The notes beneath the pieces were generated by a model, which saw only the letters and a program-made list of their open reading frames with translations, was not told the DNA's origin and ran no database searches. This document shows positions 23,278-32,340 of a stretch of DNA of 64,000 nucleotides, piece by piece. Where the stretch lies: NCBI RefSeq assembly GCF_014695575.1, contig NZ_JACJOO010000053.1:1-64000 (forward strand). The letters run 5' to 3'. The position numbers and the translations under genes are program-made. The stretch's first letter is position 1; each line of letters begins with the position of its first letter. The stretch is from Leptolyngbya sp. FACHB-8 (GTDB lineage: Bacteria > Cyanobacteriota > Cyanobacteriia > Elainellales > Elainellaceae).

Positions 23278-24948
23278 TTAAGGAGCACGATACAGAATAT
23301 AGGGAAAGACTTCGTGGGCGATCGCCAAATCCAATCGATGCCAGGAGCGCGTCAGGAAATAGGGCGCGTCGTATTTCTCCATCAGGGCGATCGCCTCCTC
23401 TGTATCCAGGCTGGCAAATCTCTGCCGCAATTGTTGTCGAATCTCACGCCCGACGTTTGGGGTTCCCCGGAGCCATTCAATATTCTGGGACAACCGGGTG
23501 AAGGTGCCTGCGGTTAAATCATCTAGCCGGTGGTACCACTCCACAATTTCGTTGGGGGTCTGAGGCATGAACTTGTAGCCTGCCACAATGGGTCGCTCGG
23601 CCAGCCAGGTGAAGCTATCGCGATCCAACGGCATGATAATGAATTGTGCGTTTTGAGGCGTGTTTTGCCGCACCCAAGCGCACAGTTCAGACCAGGCCGG
23701 ATTGACAACCTGGGGTTCGCTGGGAAAGTGGGCGATCGCCCCCAGTTGCGAGCTAAAGATGACTGTTTGCCCAACCGCAAAAATAACCAGTAACCCTGTG
23801 CTCACTCGTTCCCACAATCGGGGATGGTGACATAGCGCCTGCTCCAGCAAGCACGCTAACAGAAAGCAGGCACCCAACGGCAGCATCACGTCTCCCAGAC
23901 GAAAAGGATAGTATTGCAACCATCGCCCCTCCGCATCGAGGAGAGCCAGCACCAGGCCCAACCCATAGGGCACCAGGCTACACAGCACCAGAGCTACCCA
24001 ATCCCAACAAACCGCATACTGCTTTGCGGGAAAGAGGGAACGGTGCCGCCTCAACAGCACTACCAGAACGGCGAACACTGCCACAAATGCGGCCAACCGG
24101 GTCCAACACCAGAGCGGCCACGCGTAAGGATTTAAGTGGTGGGACAATCGCAAAAACACATAGACAAATGATGGGGAAATGTCTCCCAGGCTGGGAGAAC
24201 TGAACACCTGTTTCAGAATTGCCGGAATGGCCAGGGCAGCTCCAGCAACGTACAACCCACCCCACAGCAATAGGTTGAGCCAGCGATCGCCCATCCTCTT
24301 AAAATCAGAAGCGCCGCCAATAGAACTAACCAGAGCCGGGTGCAATCGTAGCCTGGAACGCCAACCTAGACCCCATAACACGGTTGTCACCATGGCCCAT
24401 CCACCCACCAGCACATGGAAGGACGTTGCCAGCCCCAGCAATAGCGCAACCTGCCAATAACAACCACTCAGAAGGGAGGCGATCGCCAACAACACGAATC
24501 CATACGCCACCGCCTTCGCCTCCAGGGACCCAACAATCCACTCTTCTGCCGCGACCCCCTGGTCAGAGGAGTTGTAAAGGAAGAGGGCGATCGCCAGTAA
24601 CAAAAAGGGCAAGCTCAAATTCAACCGCCGCCCAATGCCCACCAACCCTAAAGACACCAGGGCATAGCACACCAGACGGCCGATAATAGAAGTCGCTAAA
24701 AATCCCCAGGCCGCCGCCATCCGGCCCACTACCTCTGAAAAAAGAAATCGATACCCAGCAGGCTGATTCAGATACCAGTCGCCGGGAATCCAATCAGGTT
24801 GAGCCAGTTGCCGAGCTAGCGGCAGGACATCGATCTCATTATTGAGCCCCATGTTTTCCTGTAACAACAACCCAAACGTGATGAATAGCATCACGGCCAG
24901 CCACTGCACCCAGAGGCGGTTAAGTTTTAAGTGGGAGAGTTGCTTCAT
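23278..24948 (-). CDS. Polytopic membrane protein, GT-C-like, unassigned
   Basis: The 556-residue protein has about ten hydrophobic helices between residues 12 and 400. A soluble C-terminal domain follows (about 410-556), with CAWVRQNTPQNAQFIIMP and AERPIVAGYKFMPQ. An early extracytoplasmic loop has DWIPGDWYLNQPAGYRFLF, where the Asp residues could be catalytic. The layout of many helices, an early acidic loop and an outer C-terminal domain recalls lipid-linked-sugar GT-C glycosyltransferases, and I recall similar cyanobacterial proteins annotated only as DUF. Substrate and function are unknown. It converges with ictB. Confidence 0.7.
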   Translation of the reverse strand: MKQLSHLKLNRLWVQWLAVMLFITFGLLLQENMGLNNEIDVLPLARQLAQPDWIPGDWYLNQPAGYRFLFSEVVGRMAAAWGFLATSIIGRLVCYALVSLGLVGIGRRLNLSLPFLLLAIALFLYNSSDQGVAAEEWIVGSLEAKAVAYGFVLLAIASLLSGCYWQVALLLGLATSFHVLVGGWAMVTTVLWGLGWRSRLRLHPALVSSIGGASDFKRMGDRWLNLLLWGGLYVAGAALAIPAILKQVFSSPSLGDISPSFVYVFLRLSHHLNPYAWPLWCWTRLAAFVAVFAVLVVLLRRHRSLFPAKQYAVCWDWVALVLCSLVPYGLGLVLALLDAEGRWLQYYPFRLGDVMLPLGACFLLACLLEQALCHHPRLWERVSTGLLVIFAVGQTVIFSSQLGAIAHFPSEPQVVNPAWSELCAWVRQNTPQNAQFIIMPLDRDSFTWLAERPIVAGYKFMPQTPNEIVEWYHRLDDLTAGTFTRLSQNIEWLRGTPNVGREIRQQLRQRFASLDTEEAIALMEKYDAPYFLTRSWHRLDLAIAHEVFPYILYRAP

Positions 24949-25023
24949 AGAAAAATCTAATCGTGCCCTGTTGCATGGTGAGATTCACCCCCCCTAACAA
25001 AATACGATGGTAGGGTTCTAGAA

Positions 25024-25084
25024 ACGTGGATGGGATGTGGTGAAAGGGTTACGAGATGCTCCTTTCACCACATCCCATCCACGT
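25024..25084. repeat. 24-bp perfect hairpin upstream of the GT-C-like gene
   Basis: Arms 25024-25047 and 25061-25084 are exact reverse complements with a 13-base loop. The hairpin lies between the stop of the mnmD-like gene and the start of the GT-C-like gene, both on the minus strand, so it can terminate the first. Confidence 0.75.
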
Positions 25085-25106
25085 ATTTGAAACATGACCA
25101 ATCCGA

Positions 25107-25988
25107 CTAACGGATATTCCACCGTCGCCGCCAACTAGACGTGGATTCCAGTGACGAGGCCGCTTGCTCTTGCTGATGGCGTTGGGCGATCGCCTCCGGA
25201 CTCTCCTGCAACGTCAAATCTCGATAGGGAATCGCAGCACGAGTCTGCAAATGCTCCTGTTCCATTGGGGAAAGGGGAGGGAGGTCTACGACATCCAGGC
25301 TGGCAACAGTTCCCTGCGACCATTCATGGGGCAGTCCATCTCCCACAGGCAACGGCATGGAGCCAATGTGCAATCCAGCCAACTGCATGGCTCGCCGCAC
25401 CGAAGCTGCACGAGAATAGGTGGCAAGAATGCCACCGGGGGCTAGACACTGGGCGACCTGAGCAAAAAACTCCACCGTCCACAATTGTGGACAGCGACGC
25501 GGAGAAAAGGGGTCGAAGAAAATGGCATCTGCTTGAAAGCCAGATTGGGCCAGTGGCTGGATCGTTTGCCGGGCATCCCCAATCAGCAAATGGGCCTCTA
25601 GCTCAGGGCGTTGGGATTGTTGAGCGTGGGCCAATTCCTGCAGGATGGAACGGAGGGGCGGTGTCCACACGTCAACCAGAGGTGGTTGAGTTGCTGCTTC
25701 AGGCACCGTGGGGTCGAGTTCTAGCCCATATACCGTGACACAACATTGGGGGTTTGTCGCCCAGACGGTTTCCAGAGCTGCCGCTGTGTTGTATCCCAAC
25801 CCGTAGCAGACATCCAGCAATTGGAGGCGATCGCCCTTTGCTCGCTCCACCAGCTTTGTAGCCTCTGCGAACTTATCGAACGCCTCAGCTCTGGCTCCCC
25901 GAGAGCTATGGAACGCTTCGCCAAACTCTTCAGAAAAAAAAGTAAAAGAACCGTCATCGGTACGCTGAGGCGTCCAGCTTAAAGCCAT
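25107..25988 (-). CDS. MnmC/MnmD-like tRNA methyltransferase domain protein
   Basis: From the ATG at 25988 (MALSWTPQRTDDGSFTFFSEEFGEAFHS) the protein is 293 residues. It matches the methyltransferase half of MnmC, which methylates aminomethyl-2-thiouridine at the tRNA wobble position. The SAM-binding loop is LLDVCYGLGYNTAAAL. The catalytic-side motif DAIFFDPFSPRRCPQLW and the late GGILATYSRAASVRRAM are typical. The FAD-dependent oxidase half of bifunctional MnmC is absent, so this is an MnmD-type single-domain enzyme. Six earlier in-frame codons exist but are not conserved in the family. It is followed by the 24-bp hairpin. Confidence 0.85.
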   Translation of the reverse strand: MALSWTPQRTDDGSFTFFSEEFGEAFHSSRGARAEAFDKFAEATKLVERAKGDRLQLLDVCYGLGYNTAAALETVWATNPQCCVTVYGLELDPTVPEAATQPPLVDVWTPPLRSILQELAHAQQSQRPELEAHLLIGDARQTIQPLAQSGFQADAIFFDPFSPRRCPQLWTVEFFAQVAQCLAPGGILATYSRAASVRRAMQLAGLHIGSMPLPVGDGLPHEWSQGTVASLDVVDLPPLSPMEQEHLQTRAAIPYRDLTLQESPEAIAQRHQQEQAASSLESTSSWRRRWNIR

Positions 25989-26009
25989 AGAAATCACAAA
26001 TAACAAAAC

Positions 26010-26074
26010 AACCTGTCATTCTTTTTGTGGGAGTGCTGGCAAAACTACTACTCCCACAAAAAGAATGACAGGTT
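26010..26074. repeat. 25-bp perfect hairpin
   Basis: AACCTGTCATTCTTTTTGTG and the next five bases (arm 26010-26034) pair perfectly with 26050-26074 around a 15-base loop. It lies between two minus-strand genes. Confidence 0.75.
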
Positions 26075-26170
26075 ACTGGAGGCACGATCCATAGGATATT
26101 AGGGCGAGTTTTGAAACGAACGGGCAAAACTTATCCGCGCTTCGCATACAAAAAGAACTGGCAACAGAAC

Positions 26171-26995
26171 CTAATCCACAACCATCTGAGACTCTGCCCG
26201 GCTTTCGAGGAGGGGTTCCGGCTGGCGAGCAACGATGGGAGTTGCCAGGGGAGCAGCCCCTTTCCCCAATTGTGGAGGTGGGGTGAGCAGATTCAAGTGC
26301 CGGGCCAGGGCCTGCTGAACGGTGGGGTCTGGTTCGTGGGCCAGCATAATGCGAAAGCAGTCTGCCAAGTCAGCCCGGATCTCGGCAGGCGTCTCAGAGG
26401 AACGGGCCAGGCGTGTGGTCTGACGAATGGCAAGCAACCGCTTCAGAGGGCTGGGATCTGCCAATTGCTCCAGGTAATGCTCCACGCCATCGGCCGCTAC
26501 CGTTTCCGATGCCTCTGAACGCGTGTCAGGACGGCTGCTCAGCCAAAGCAAAAAGCCCAGCAGAAGAGAGCCTTCCAGCACCAACCCGATCGCCATTGCC
26601 GGATCAACAAACGGTTTGTTGAGGCTGAGGCCAGCATAGGTACTGAGAGTAGCAACAGATCCAGCCGCGATCGCCATCCCCCGGCTGCGAGTCAGCATCC
26701 CCACCATTTCTCGCCAGAAAGGCGGCAAGACCCACTGCTTCTGTGCCAGATAAAATACGGTTAAAGCGGCCCCAACTCCGGCCCCCGAGGCCAGCACAAA
26801 GCGGGTGTTGACCGATAACAGCACCAGAGCCAGCGTCGCACTCATCAACCAGGCTGGACGGGTATAGCGACGAATATAGCGCCGCCACACCTTATATTTC
26901 GGCTTCTCGGCAGCCTCTTCTAGCCAGCTCACGAGTTGCCAGAGCTGGTGCCAGAGTTGCGATGGATTGGAGTGGGGAGACATCTGGGATGACAT
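26171..26995 (-). CDS. Membrane protein with a helical-repeat C-terminus, unassigned
   Basis: The start at 26995 (MSSQMSPHSN) is chosen over the longer frame. The resulting 274-residue protein has an N-terminal amphipathic part (LWHQLWQLVSWLEEAAEK). Three or four membrane helices lie between about residues 50 and 155 (PAWLMSATLALVLLSV, AGVGAALTVFYLAQ, MAIAAGSVATLSTYAGL, AMAIGLVLEGSLLLGFLLWL). A cytoplasmic helical segment follows (VEHYLEQLADPSPLKRLLAIRQTT and EPDPTVQQALARHLNLL), resembling HEAT/ARM repeats. It may be a scaffold. No enzymatic motif is seen. Confidence 0.65.
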   Translation of the reverse strand: MSSQMSPHSNPSQLWHQLWQLVSWLEEAAEKPKYKVWRRYIRRYTRPAWLMSATLALVLLSVNTRFVLASGAGVGAALTVFYLAQKQWVLPPFWREMVGMLTRSRGMAIAAGSVATLSTYAGLSLNKPFVDPAMAIGLVLEGSLLLGFLLWLSSRPDTRSEASETVAADGVEHYLEQLADPSPLKRLLAIRQTTRLARSSETPAEIRADLADCFRIMLAHEPDPTVQQALARHLNLLTPPPQLGKGAAPLATPIVARQPEPLLESRAESQMVVD

Positions 26996-27322
26996 GGTGT
27001 TCAACCTGAAATGCTTAACCTGAATGCTCAGACGGGAAATCAACCCATACTACCTGCATGGTACAGCAGGTTTTGCTGGGGAATTGAGGATTATCGTCCT
27101 TGCCAGCTGGGTAGAAAAGAGGCGTCGTTGAAGTTTAGCCATAGGATCGTGCATTTAGTGGGGGAGTGACAGGTCCGCTGCCACTCCCACAAAAAGAAGT
27201 TCCTCTTTTTCCTACAGGCCGGCGACAGTTTTCGTGAAAGCAAGCCAGTTCTGGATGTGGATGCGCTAGGCTAAAAATTGAACTCCATTTAATGGATCAC
27301 CCATATTACACGGGAACTTGGC
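26996..27322. other. Divergent upstream region with an imperfect hairpin
   Basis: This 327-base region lies between the divergent membrane-protein and ABC-2 permease genes. GTGGGGGAGTG (27158-27168) pairs imperfectly with CACTCCCAC (27182-27190). No gene is visible. Promoters for both genes should lie here, but none is clear enough to place. Confidence 0.5.
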
Positions 27323-28222
27323 ATGAGTCAGACGGTTACTCCACCCCCCGGAAACCTGGAATCGGCCCTGAAGCCTGCGGGCCGGGCAGCGGCGATCGCC
27401 CCTCAATCCCCCGGGTTAAATGAGTTTATCCAGGAAACCGCCGCCCTCACGCGACGGCTCTTTATCCAGTTGCAGCGACGCCCTTCAACGCTAATTGCTG
27501 GGTTAATCCAGCCCATCATGTGGTTAATTCTTTTTGGCGCTCTGTTTCAGAACGTCCCCCCTGGTCTGTTCGGGGATAGTGCCAATTACGGTCAGTTTTT
27601 GGGAGCCGGGGTGATGGTCTTCACCGCTTTTGGTGGAGCACTGAATGCCGGTTTACCGGTGATGTTTGACCGGGAATTCGGCTTTCTGAATCGGTTATTG
27701 GTCGCGCCGCTGGTATCGCGGTTCTCCATCGTACTGGCTTCAGCCTTGTTCATTGCTACCCTCAGCCTCTTGCAAACCATCGCCATCATCGTCATGGGTG
27801 CAGTTTTGGGGACGGGCATTCCCGATGCGGCCGGCTTGGCTTTAGTCATTGGCATCGTGATGACGCTTGTACTGGGTGTGACCGCCCTCAGCCTGGGCCT
27901 GGCCTTTGCCCTACCCGGTCATATTGAACTGATTGCCGTCATTTTCGTCACTAACCTACCTCTGCTGTTTGCGAGCACAGCTCTCGCGCCCCTCAGCTTC
28001 ATGCCAAGTTGGCTACAGGTTGTTGCGAGCCTCAACCCCCTGAGCTACGCTATCGAGCCCATCCGTTATGTGTATCTGCATAGCAGCTGGTCCCTCAGCA
28101 GCGTTGTCATGCAGACTCCCTTTGGGGCTGTCACTCTGGGAGTTGCGTTGCTGGTGCTGTTAGGGTTCGATGCGATCGCCCTCTTGGGAGTGCGTGGATT
28201 GCTCCGACGCAACTTTGCTTAA
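27323..28222 (+). CDS. ABC-2 type transporter permease, orphan
   Basis: The 299-residue protein has a disordered N-terminus (about 35 residues) and six membrane helices. It matches ABC-2 exporter permeases of the DrrB/NodJ group. The cytosolic entry motif LTRRLFIQLQRRPSTLIAGLIQPIMWLILFG and the late SFMPSWLQVVASLNPLSYAIEPIRYV (the ABC-2 signature) are clear. Such permeases need an ATPase, and none lies next to it, so the partner must be encoded elsewhere. The substrate is unknown. The first ATG has GGAACTTGGC upstream, a weak ribosome site. Confidence 0.88.
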   Translation: MSQTVTPPPGNLESALKPAGRAAAIAPQSPGLNEFIQETAALTRRLFIQLQRRPSTLIAGLIQPIMWLILFGALFQNVPPGLFGDSANYGQFLGAGVMVFTAFGGALNAGLPVMFDREFGFLNRLLVAPLVSRFSIVLASALFIATLSLLQTIAIIVMGAVLGTGIPDAAGLALVIGIVMTLVLGVTALSLGLAFALPGHIELIAVIFVTNLPLLFASTALAPLSFMPSWLQVVASLNPLSYAIEPIRYVYLHSSWSLSSVVMQTPFGAVTLGVALLVLLGFDAIALLGVRGLLRRNFA

Positions 28223-28352
28223 GCTCATACAGGAAAATCTGGTGGGATCGCACGGCTTCCCATCAGATTTTGCGCAACATCGACCGGAGAAATTGCGTCT
28301 ATGATAGGGGGATTGGTTTCGAGCCCCCTTTATTTTTTGGGAGACCCTTACC

Positions 28353-28733
28353 ATGGTGGAAAAAATGTCGCATTCGTTTGTGCGCCTGGGTTTGATTGGT
28401 GGTGGAATGGCGATCGCCCTCTCCACGCTGGCCTGGCTGAGCCCATCGGCATCAGCCCAGGTTACTGCCAATCCCGATGATGGATTCAGCAATCCTGAAG
28501 AAGCCCGTGATGTCTTTTCTGATAACGCCGATATGGGAGACGTGATGGATATGATCCATCGCGCTAACTTCAGCAACTCTCGCACCAATGCAGAAATCCA
28601 GCTCGATCGGCGCAACAACATCCAAAATGCGGCAGAGCTTTTCCGTCAACAACAGCGCAATCGCTTGCAACAGCCACAACAGCAGCAACCCCAGCCTGAA
28701 CCTCCTACAACCTCCGTACCTGATGGTCTGTGA
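28353..28733 (+). CDS. Small secreted Gln/Pro-rich protein, unassigned
   Basis: The protein has 126 residues. A signal peptide of about 36 residues (LGLIGGGMAIALSTLAWL, then SASA-QV) is followed by a conserved-looking core, PEEARDVFSDNADMGDVMDMIHRANFSN. A Gln/Pro-rich tail ends in TTSVPDGL. It likely acts in the periplasm or thylakoid lumen. A TATGAT -10-like box lies at 28300-28305, with a GGGGG/CCCCC hairpin and T-run in the leader at about 28306-28341, possibly an attenuator. The TGA overlaps the GTG start of the DUF924 gene (GTGA), so the two are translationally coupled. Confidence 0.7.
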   Translation: MVEKMSHSFVRLGLIGGGMAIALSTLAWLSPSASAQVTANPDDGFSNPEEARDVFSDNADMGDVMDMIHRANFSNSRTNAEIQLDRRNNIQNAAELFRQQQRNRLQQPQQQQPQPEPPTTSVPDGL

Positions 28734-29314
28734 GCGGGGTCGAGGCTGTTCTGAATTTCTGGTTTGGCACTCCAGGCTCTGAGGATACATCCTATGCTGG
28801 GCGTCGCAAGCTTTGGTTTGGCAAAAGCTCAGAAGTGGATGAATACATCCGCACCGCATTCTATACGCTGTATACCCAGGCCGCGTTAGGGGAACTGGAT
28901 GGATGGCAAGCCCAGCCAGAGTCATGTTTGGCCCTGATTCTGCTGTTAGATCAGTTTCCGCGTAACCTCTTCCGTCAGAAGCCCCAAGCCTTTGCTACTG
29001 ATGAGCAGGCGCTAAGAGTGGCAAAATGGGCGATCGCCCATGGTTTTGACCAACAATTAAACCCACTGCAACGGCTATTTATTTACCTGCCGCTAGAACA
29101 TAGCGAAGTTCTGGAAGACCAGCACAAAGCCGTTGCGCTCATTGAGGCACTCGTGCAGGAAGACCCCGCCCTGGCAGACCCCTACGACTATGCCTTACGC
29201 CATCGTGATGTTATTGCACGGTTTAGCCGATTTCCTCATCGCAATGAGATTTTAGGCCGGATATCCACTCCCGAAGAGGAAGTGTTTCTCAAGCAACCTG
29301 GCTCACGATTTTAA
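28730..29314 (+). CDS. DUF924 family protein
   Basis: The 194-residue soluble protein matches DUF924. It has VLNFWFG near the start and RRKLWFGKSSEVDEYIRTAF. LILLLDQFPRNLFR is the most conserved block, followed by FIYLPLEHSE and YALRHRDVIARFSRFPHRN. The fold is TPR-like and all-helical. No activity is established for the family. Its GTG start overlaps the TGA of the secreted-protein gene, which argues for co-expression. Two tandem hairpins follow. Confidence 0.88.
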   Translation: MSGVEAVLNFWFGTPGSEDTSYAGRRKLWFGKSSEVDEYIRTAFYTLYTQAALGELDGWQAQPESCLALILLLDQFPRNLFRQKPQAFATDEQALRVAKWAIAHGFDQQLNPLQRLFIYLPLEHSEVLEDQHKAVALIEALVQEDPALADPYDYALRHRDVIARFSRFPHRNEILGRISTPEEEVFLKQPGSRF

Positions 29315-29319
29315 GTCAC

Positions 29320-29380
29320 AGTCACAGTTATGGAGGAACGGTGGGTGCGTTGCACCCACCGTTCCTCCATAACTGTGACT
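29320..29380. repeat. 29-bp perfect hairpin after the DUF924 gene
   Basis: Arms 29320-29348 and 29352-29380 are exact 29-base reverse complements with a 3-base loop, GTT. The stem starts six bases after the DUF924 stop. Confidence 0.8.
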
Positions 29381-29403
29381 GTAAACCCTGCTCTTACAAA
29401 CGA

Positions 29404-29440
29404 AAGAGGAGGGTGGGCACTTTGAGCCCACCCTCCTCTT
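29404..29440. terminator. Terminator of the small-regulator gene
   Basis: AAGAGGAGGGTGGGC (29404-29418) pairs perfectly with GCCCACCCTCCTCTT (29426-29440). It lies 17 bases after the stop of the minus-strand gene and between convergent genes. Confidence 0.65.
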
Positions 29441-29456
29441 CAATTTGACGGGTACT

Positions 29457-29741
29457 TCAGGCCATTTCTTTAGAATTACGCAGGCGAATTAGTTGACGGC
29501 GCATTTTAGGAGAGGCCAGAACCTCAGAAATTTCCTGGGCGTTCACTTCAACCTGAATGTGTTCCAGGTATTCGTCAGCGCCGCAGGCAAAGGCATCCAG
29601 GAGGGTTTCGAGGAGTTGCTCGCGATCGCCCAAAACTGCTTTTTCTTCAATTAAACGAAACTTGAGATGAATTTCGCAATCGTAAACACCGATTTCTGAG
29701 GCATCTGAGGCAGACTGTTGCTTTGCAGGTTTAGGGTTCAT
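29457..29741 (-). CDS. Npun_R1517-family small regulator
   Basis: The start at 29741 (MNPKPAKQQ) gives 94 residues, close to the family size; the frame is open 14 codons further. The block EIGVYDCEIHLKFRLIEEK, the segment LGDREQLLETLLDAF and the closing PKMRRQLIRLRNS match the family annotated from Nostoc punctiforme as heterocyst-differentiation transcriptional regulators. The family also occurs in cyanobacteria without heterocysts, so the name does not prove differentiation here. No classical DNA-binding motif is visible. A long AT-rich leader region lies upstream. Confidence 0.8.
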   Translation of the reverse strand: MNPKPAKQQSASDASEIGVYDCEIHLKFRLIEEKAVLGDREQLLETLLDAFACGADEYLEHIQVEVNAQEISEVLASPKMRRQLIRLRNSKEMA

Positions 29742-30590
29742 CGTCTGAAAAATCTGTAGCGTATGGGACCAGAAGAGGTTCAACGAAACTTCGAAAATTA
29801 CCCAGCCTATTACTGAACTTGCCAGTGCCTATCGGCCCAAAATGACGCCAAGAAAAACTGTTTTCAATTTAGTTTTCCCTGAACCATGAAGGGTGATACA
29901 TAGCACTCATCAAAAGTCTTTATCTTTCTTAATTGAAACGAATTTAACGTTTGGTCAAAACAATAATGATGGCAGTTGATATTCTGAACATAACATTTCC
30001 ACCTTGACTCTAATAGACTGAAACAGTGAAGTATCTGTGAGGAATTTGATCCTCCTTTACGACGGCTTCAAGAAACCTTGAATAATTCTCAATTCAGTAC
30101 TTACACGGAATCCTCAATCACTTCAAAAGGCAATTTTTGTTCTCATTCCGGATAGTTCTTAAGAAGCTGGAAATCCTTGCGAGGCAACCAACAGAGAAGT
30201 TTTAACCCAAAATCATTCAATCGTAATAGGGGTTATGTACTGTGTTTCGAAAGGCACATAATCAGCATTTAAACTGTCTAAGGAAATTTACTAATCCCTC
30301 TAAAATAAAATTATTTCTTGCGAGCTTTAAATAGCACATAGTTACTTCAAGGTCTTCATACACATCAGGTTAGAAAACTTGAAATTCTTGTAAAGTACTG
30401 ACAGTCTTTTTATAAAGTTTGAAAAATAGCCCAGTAAAACTACTTTTAAGCCTGCGGGTAGTAATACTGGTTTTAATGCACTTCAGACTCATTCTTCAGT
30501 GTTAAATAGCTCCGTACAATTCAATAGCAAGAGTAGCTTTTATACCCTCAAGAATACTGAAGCAAGAAAACAACATACTTTAATAGAAAA
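29742..30590. other. Long AT-rich intergenic region without a visible gene
   Basis: About 850 bases upstream of the small regulator and beyond the menF terminator have no ORF with coding character in any frame. HIP1 sites are missing, unlike nearly all other sequence in the window. The stretch could be a long regulatory leader of the regulator gene or hold an untranslated RNA. I see no diagnostic structure. Confidence 0.55.
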
Positions 30591-30621
30591 CCTGTAGTGC
30601 TGTTCTTGTGGGCACTACAGG
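30591..30621 (-). terminator. Terminator of menF
   Basis: CCTGTAGTGC (30591-30600) pairs with GCACTACAGG (30612-30621). The minus-strand product then runs into TTTTCT. It lies 24 bases after the menF stop. Confidence 0.6.
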
Positions 30622-30645
30622 CTACCAGGTTTTATTGGTATTAAT

Positions 30646-32052
30646 TTATGCTAGTGCTCGAAGTAAGGCCTGTAATTTTAAGTTGACCTCGGCCTGTTCC
30701 CGCTGGGGGTCAGATCCTGAAACAATTCCTGCTCCCGCGAACAGGCGAGCATGGTGCCCTGTTAGCAGGGCTGAGCGAATCCCTACAATAAATTCTGCAT
30801 TACCAGCCGCATCCACCCAGCCGATAGGAGCCGCATAGAGCGATCGCCCAAAGGACTCATGCTTCTGGATCAACTCCATCGCTGTCTGCGGAGGAATTCC
30901 CGCAACTGCCGGAGTTGGATGCAGGGTTGCCAGGATATCCATGGCATGTAGATCAGCAGGCATGGAGCCATAAAGGGGGGTATGTAGGTGCTGGATATTA
31001 GAGAGTTTTAGTAATTCAGGCGTAGGGCGGCCCTGAGGCGTGATAGTGAGTTGGGTCAGGCGATCGCTCAAAAAATCCACCACAATCTGATGCTCATGGC
31101 GTTCCTTCGGACTGTGCAGCAGTTGTTGCCCTAGAGCTGCATCTTCAATAAGGGTACGCCCTCGGGCAGCAGAACCAGCCAGTGCATCAGTCATCAGCCG
31201 CCCTTCACGAATGCGTACCAAGGTTTCAGGACTGGCCCCCAGAAATGTCGTACTCCCCCCGTGGTTTACGGAGAACACCCGGCAGTCGGGATGCAACTGC
31301 CGCAAATTTTGCAACGACTGCACAGCATCAAACGGGATGGGAGAAAACACATCCAAGGCATGGGCCAACACCAACTTATGTACCTGGTTCTGCTGGATTG
31401 CCTGGAGAGCTGACACGACAGCGCTGGGGAAGCTCTGCAATTCATCCGTCTGCCAGAACTGACTTAGAGGCGCAATACCAGGAGTCAGGCTGGGCCGTAA
31501 CTCGGCCTGAATGATAGTTTGAAACTGATGCCAGAGCGTTTCGGTCAGCGGTTCCAGGTTGCCATAGGCCGGTTGAGGCAAGTGGGCGATCGCCTGGTAC
31601 TGATTCTGCCGCCGAATAACCTGCCACTGGGGCAAGACCAGTTCCCCTGGCAGAAACCCATACTCTGGCGCGTCATTCTGATCAAAAAAAGTAAAACTGC
31701 CCAGGAAATATTGATGCTTTAAAGCCTCGGGCGATCGCACTGCTGCATTCCAGGCAGTTAACTGGCGTTGTATGGTTCGGAAACGCTGAGGACCGTCAGC
31801 CGTTATCCGGTGGGCAACCCCAAAACTGGCGATCGCCTCATGGGTAGATGGTTTTTCTAGATAGAAGTGAGCCGTACCATTTTGAATCGCAGTTTGGATC
31901 ACCGCCAGGGGGTCGACCGGGTCAATGTCAAACACGACCGTTGTAATCGCTGGGGTATCAGTACTGAATCGTGATTGCTGAAACTCAGAAAGGAAACAAT
32001 GGAGCGTTTTAAGGTCTTTGAAAGGATGTGTTTTATTGGGGAGAACTGGCAT
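30646..32052 (-). CDS. menF: Isochorismate synthase MenF
   Basis: MenF converts chorismate to isochorismate, opening the phylloquinone (vitamin K1) pathway that supplies the photosystem I secondary acceptor. The 468-residue chorismate-binding protein has KLVLAHALDV, TTFLGASPETLVRIREG, TDALAGSAARGR and SPKERHEHQIVVDFL. The closing block has HPTPAVAGIPPQTAMELIQKHE and GAGIVSGSDPQREQAE. The last two carry the Mg-binding glutamates. It is divergent from menA, the later prenyltransferase of the same pathway, 288 bases away, so the shared region probably coordinates both. Confidence 0.93.
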   Translation of the reverse strand: MPVLPNKTHPFKDLKTLHCFLSEFQQSRFSTDTPAITTVVFDIDPVDPLAVIQTAIQNGTAHFYLEKPSTHEAIASFGVAHRITADGPQRFRTIQRQLTAWNAAVRSPEALKHQYFLGSFTFFDQNDAPEYGFLPGELVLPQWQVIRRQNQYQAIAHLPQPAYGNLEPLTETLWHQFQTIIQAELRPSLTPGIAPLSQFWQTDELQSFPSAVVSALQAIQQNQVHKLVLAHALDVFSPIPFDAVQSLQNLRQLHPDCRVFSVNHGGSTTFLGASPETLVRIREGRLMTDALAGSAARGRTLIEDAALGQQLLHSPKERHEHQIVVDFLSDRLTQLTITPQGRPTPELLKLSNIQHLHTPLYGSMPADLHAMDILATLHPTPAVAGIPPQTAMELIQKHESFGRSLYAAPIGWVDAAGNAEFIVGIRSALLTGHHARLFAGAGIVSGSDPQREQAEVNLKLQALLRALA

Positions 32053-32340
32053 GAGTCCGTTGCTGGGTCAGGGATGCAGATCCCAGAATGGGGTACGACA
32101 ACTGCGCTCAGCATTACCTTTTTGGAAAGGGCATGATCCAAACGTAGAAGCCACACAGCCATTCCGACGCGAATCTGTCTCTTACAGGTAACACAATTTC
32201 CCAGGTGCCCGGATCCATTCCCAATTGGAAGGGTCACAAGTCTTTACACTCCAGCCCGCAGAAAGCACCTGAGAGCGCTTCCATAAGCCTTAGAATGATG
32301 GGGTTTCAGTCTTTTATTATGGTTCTTTACTTCCACCGGG
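32053..32340. promoter_or_regulatory. Divergent menF/menA promoter region
   Basis: The 288 bases between the two start codons contain no ORF. TAGAAT near 32291-32296 is a candidate -10 box for menA. No clear menF promoter can be placed. It is listed because both genes belong to one pathway. Confidence 0.4.

Noticed and set aside
29457-29741. Reading the Npun_R1517-like gene as proof of heterocyst formation
   Set aside because: The family occurs in cyanobacteria without heterocysts, and no other differentiation gene is in the window.
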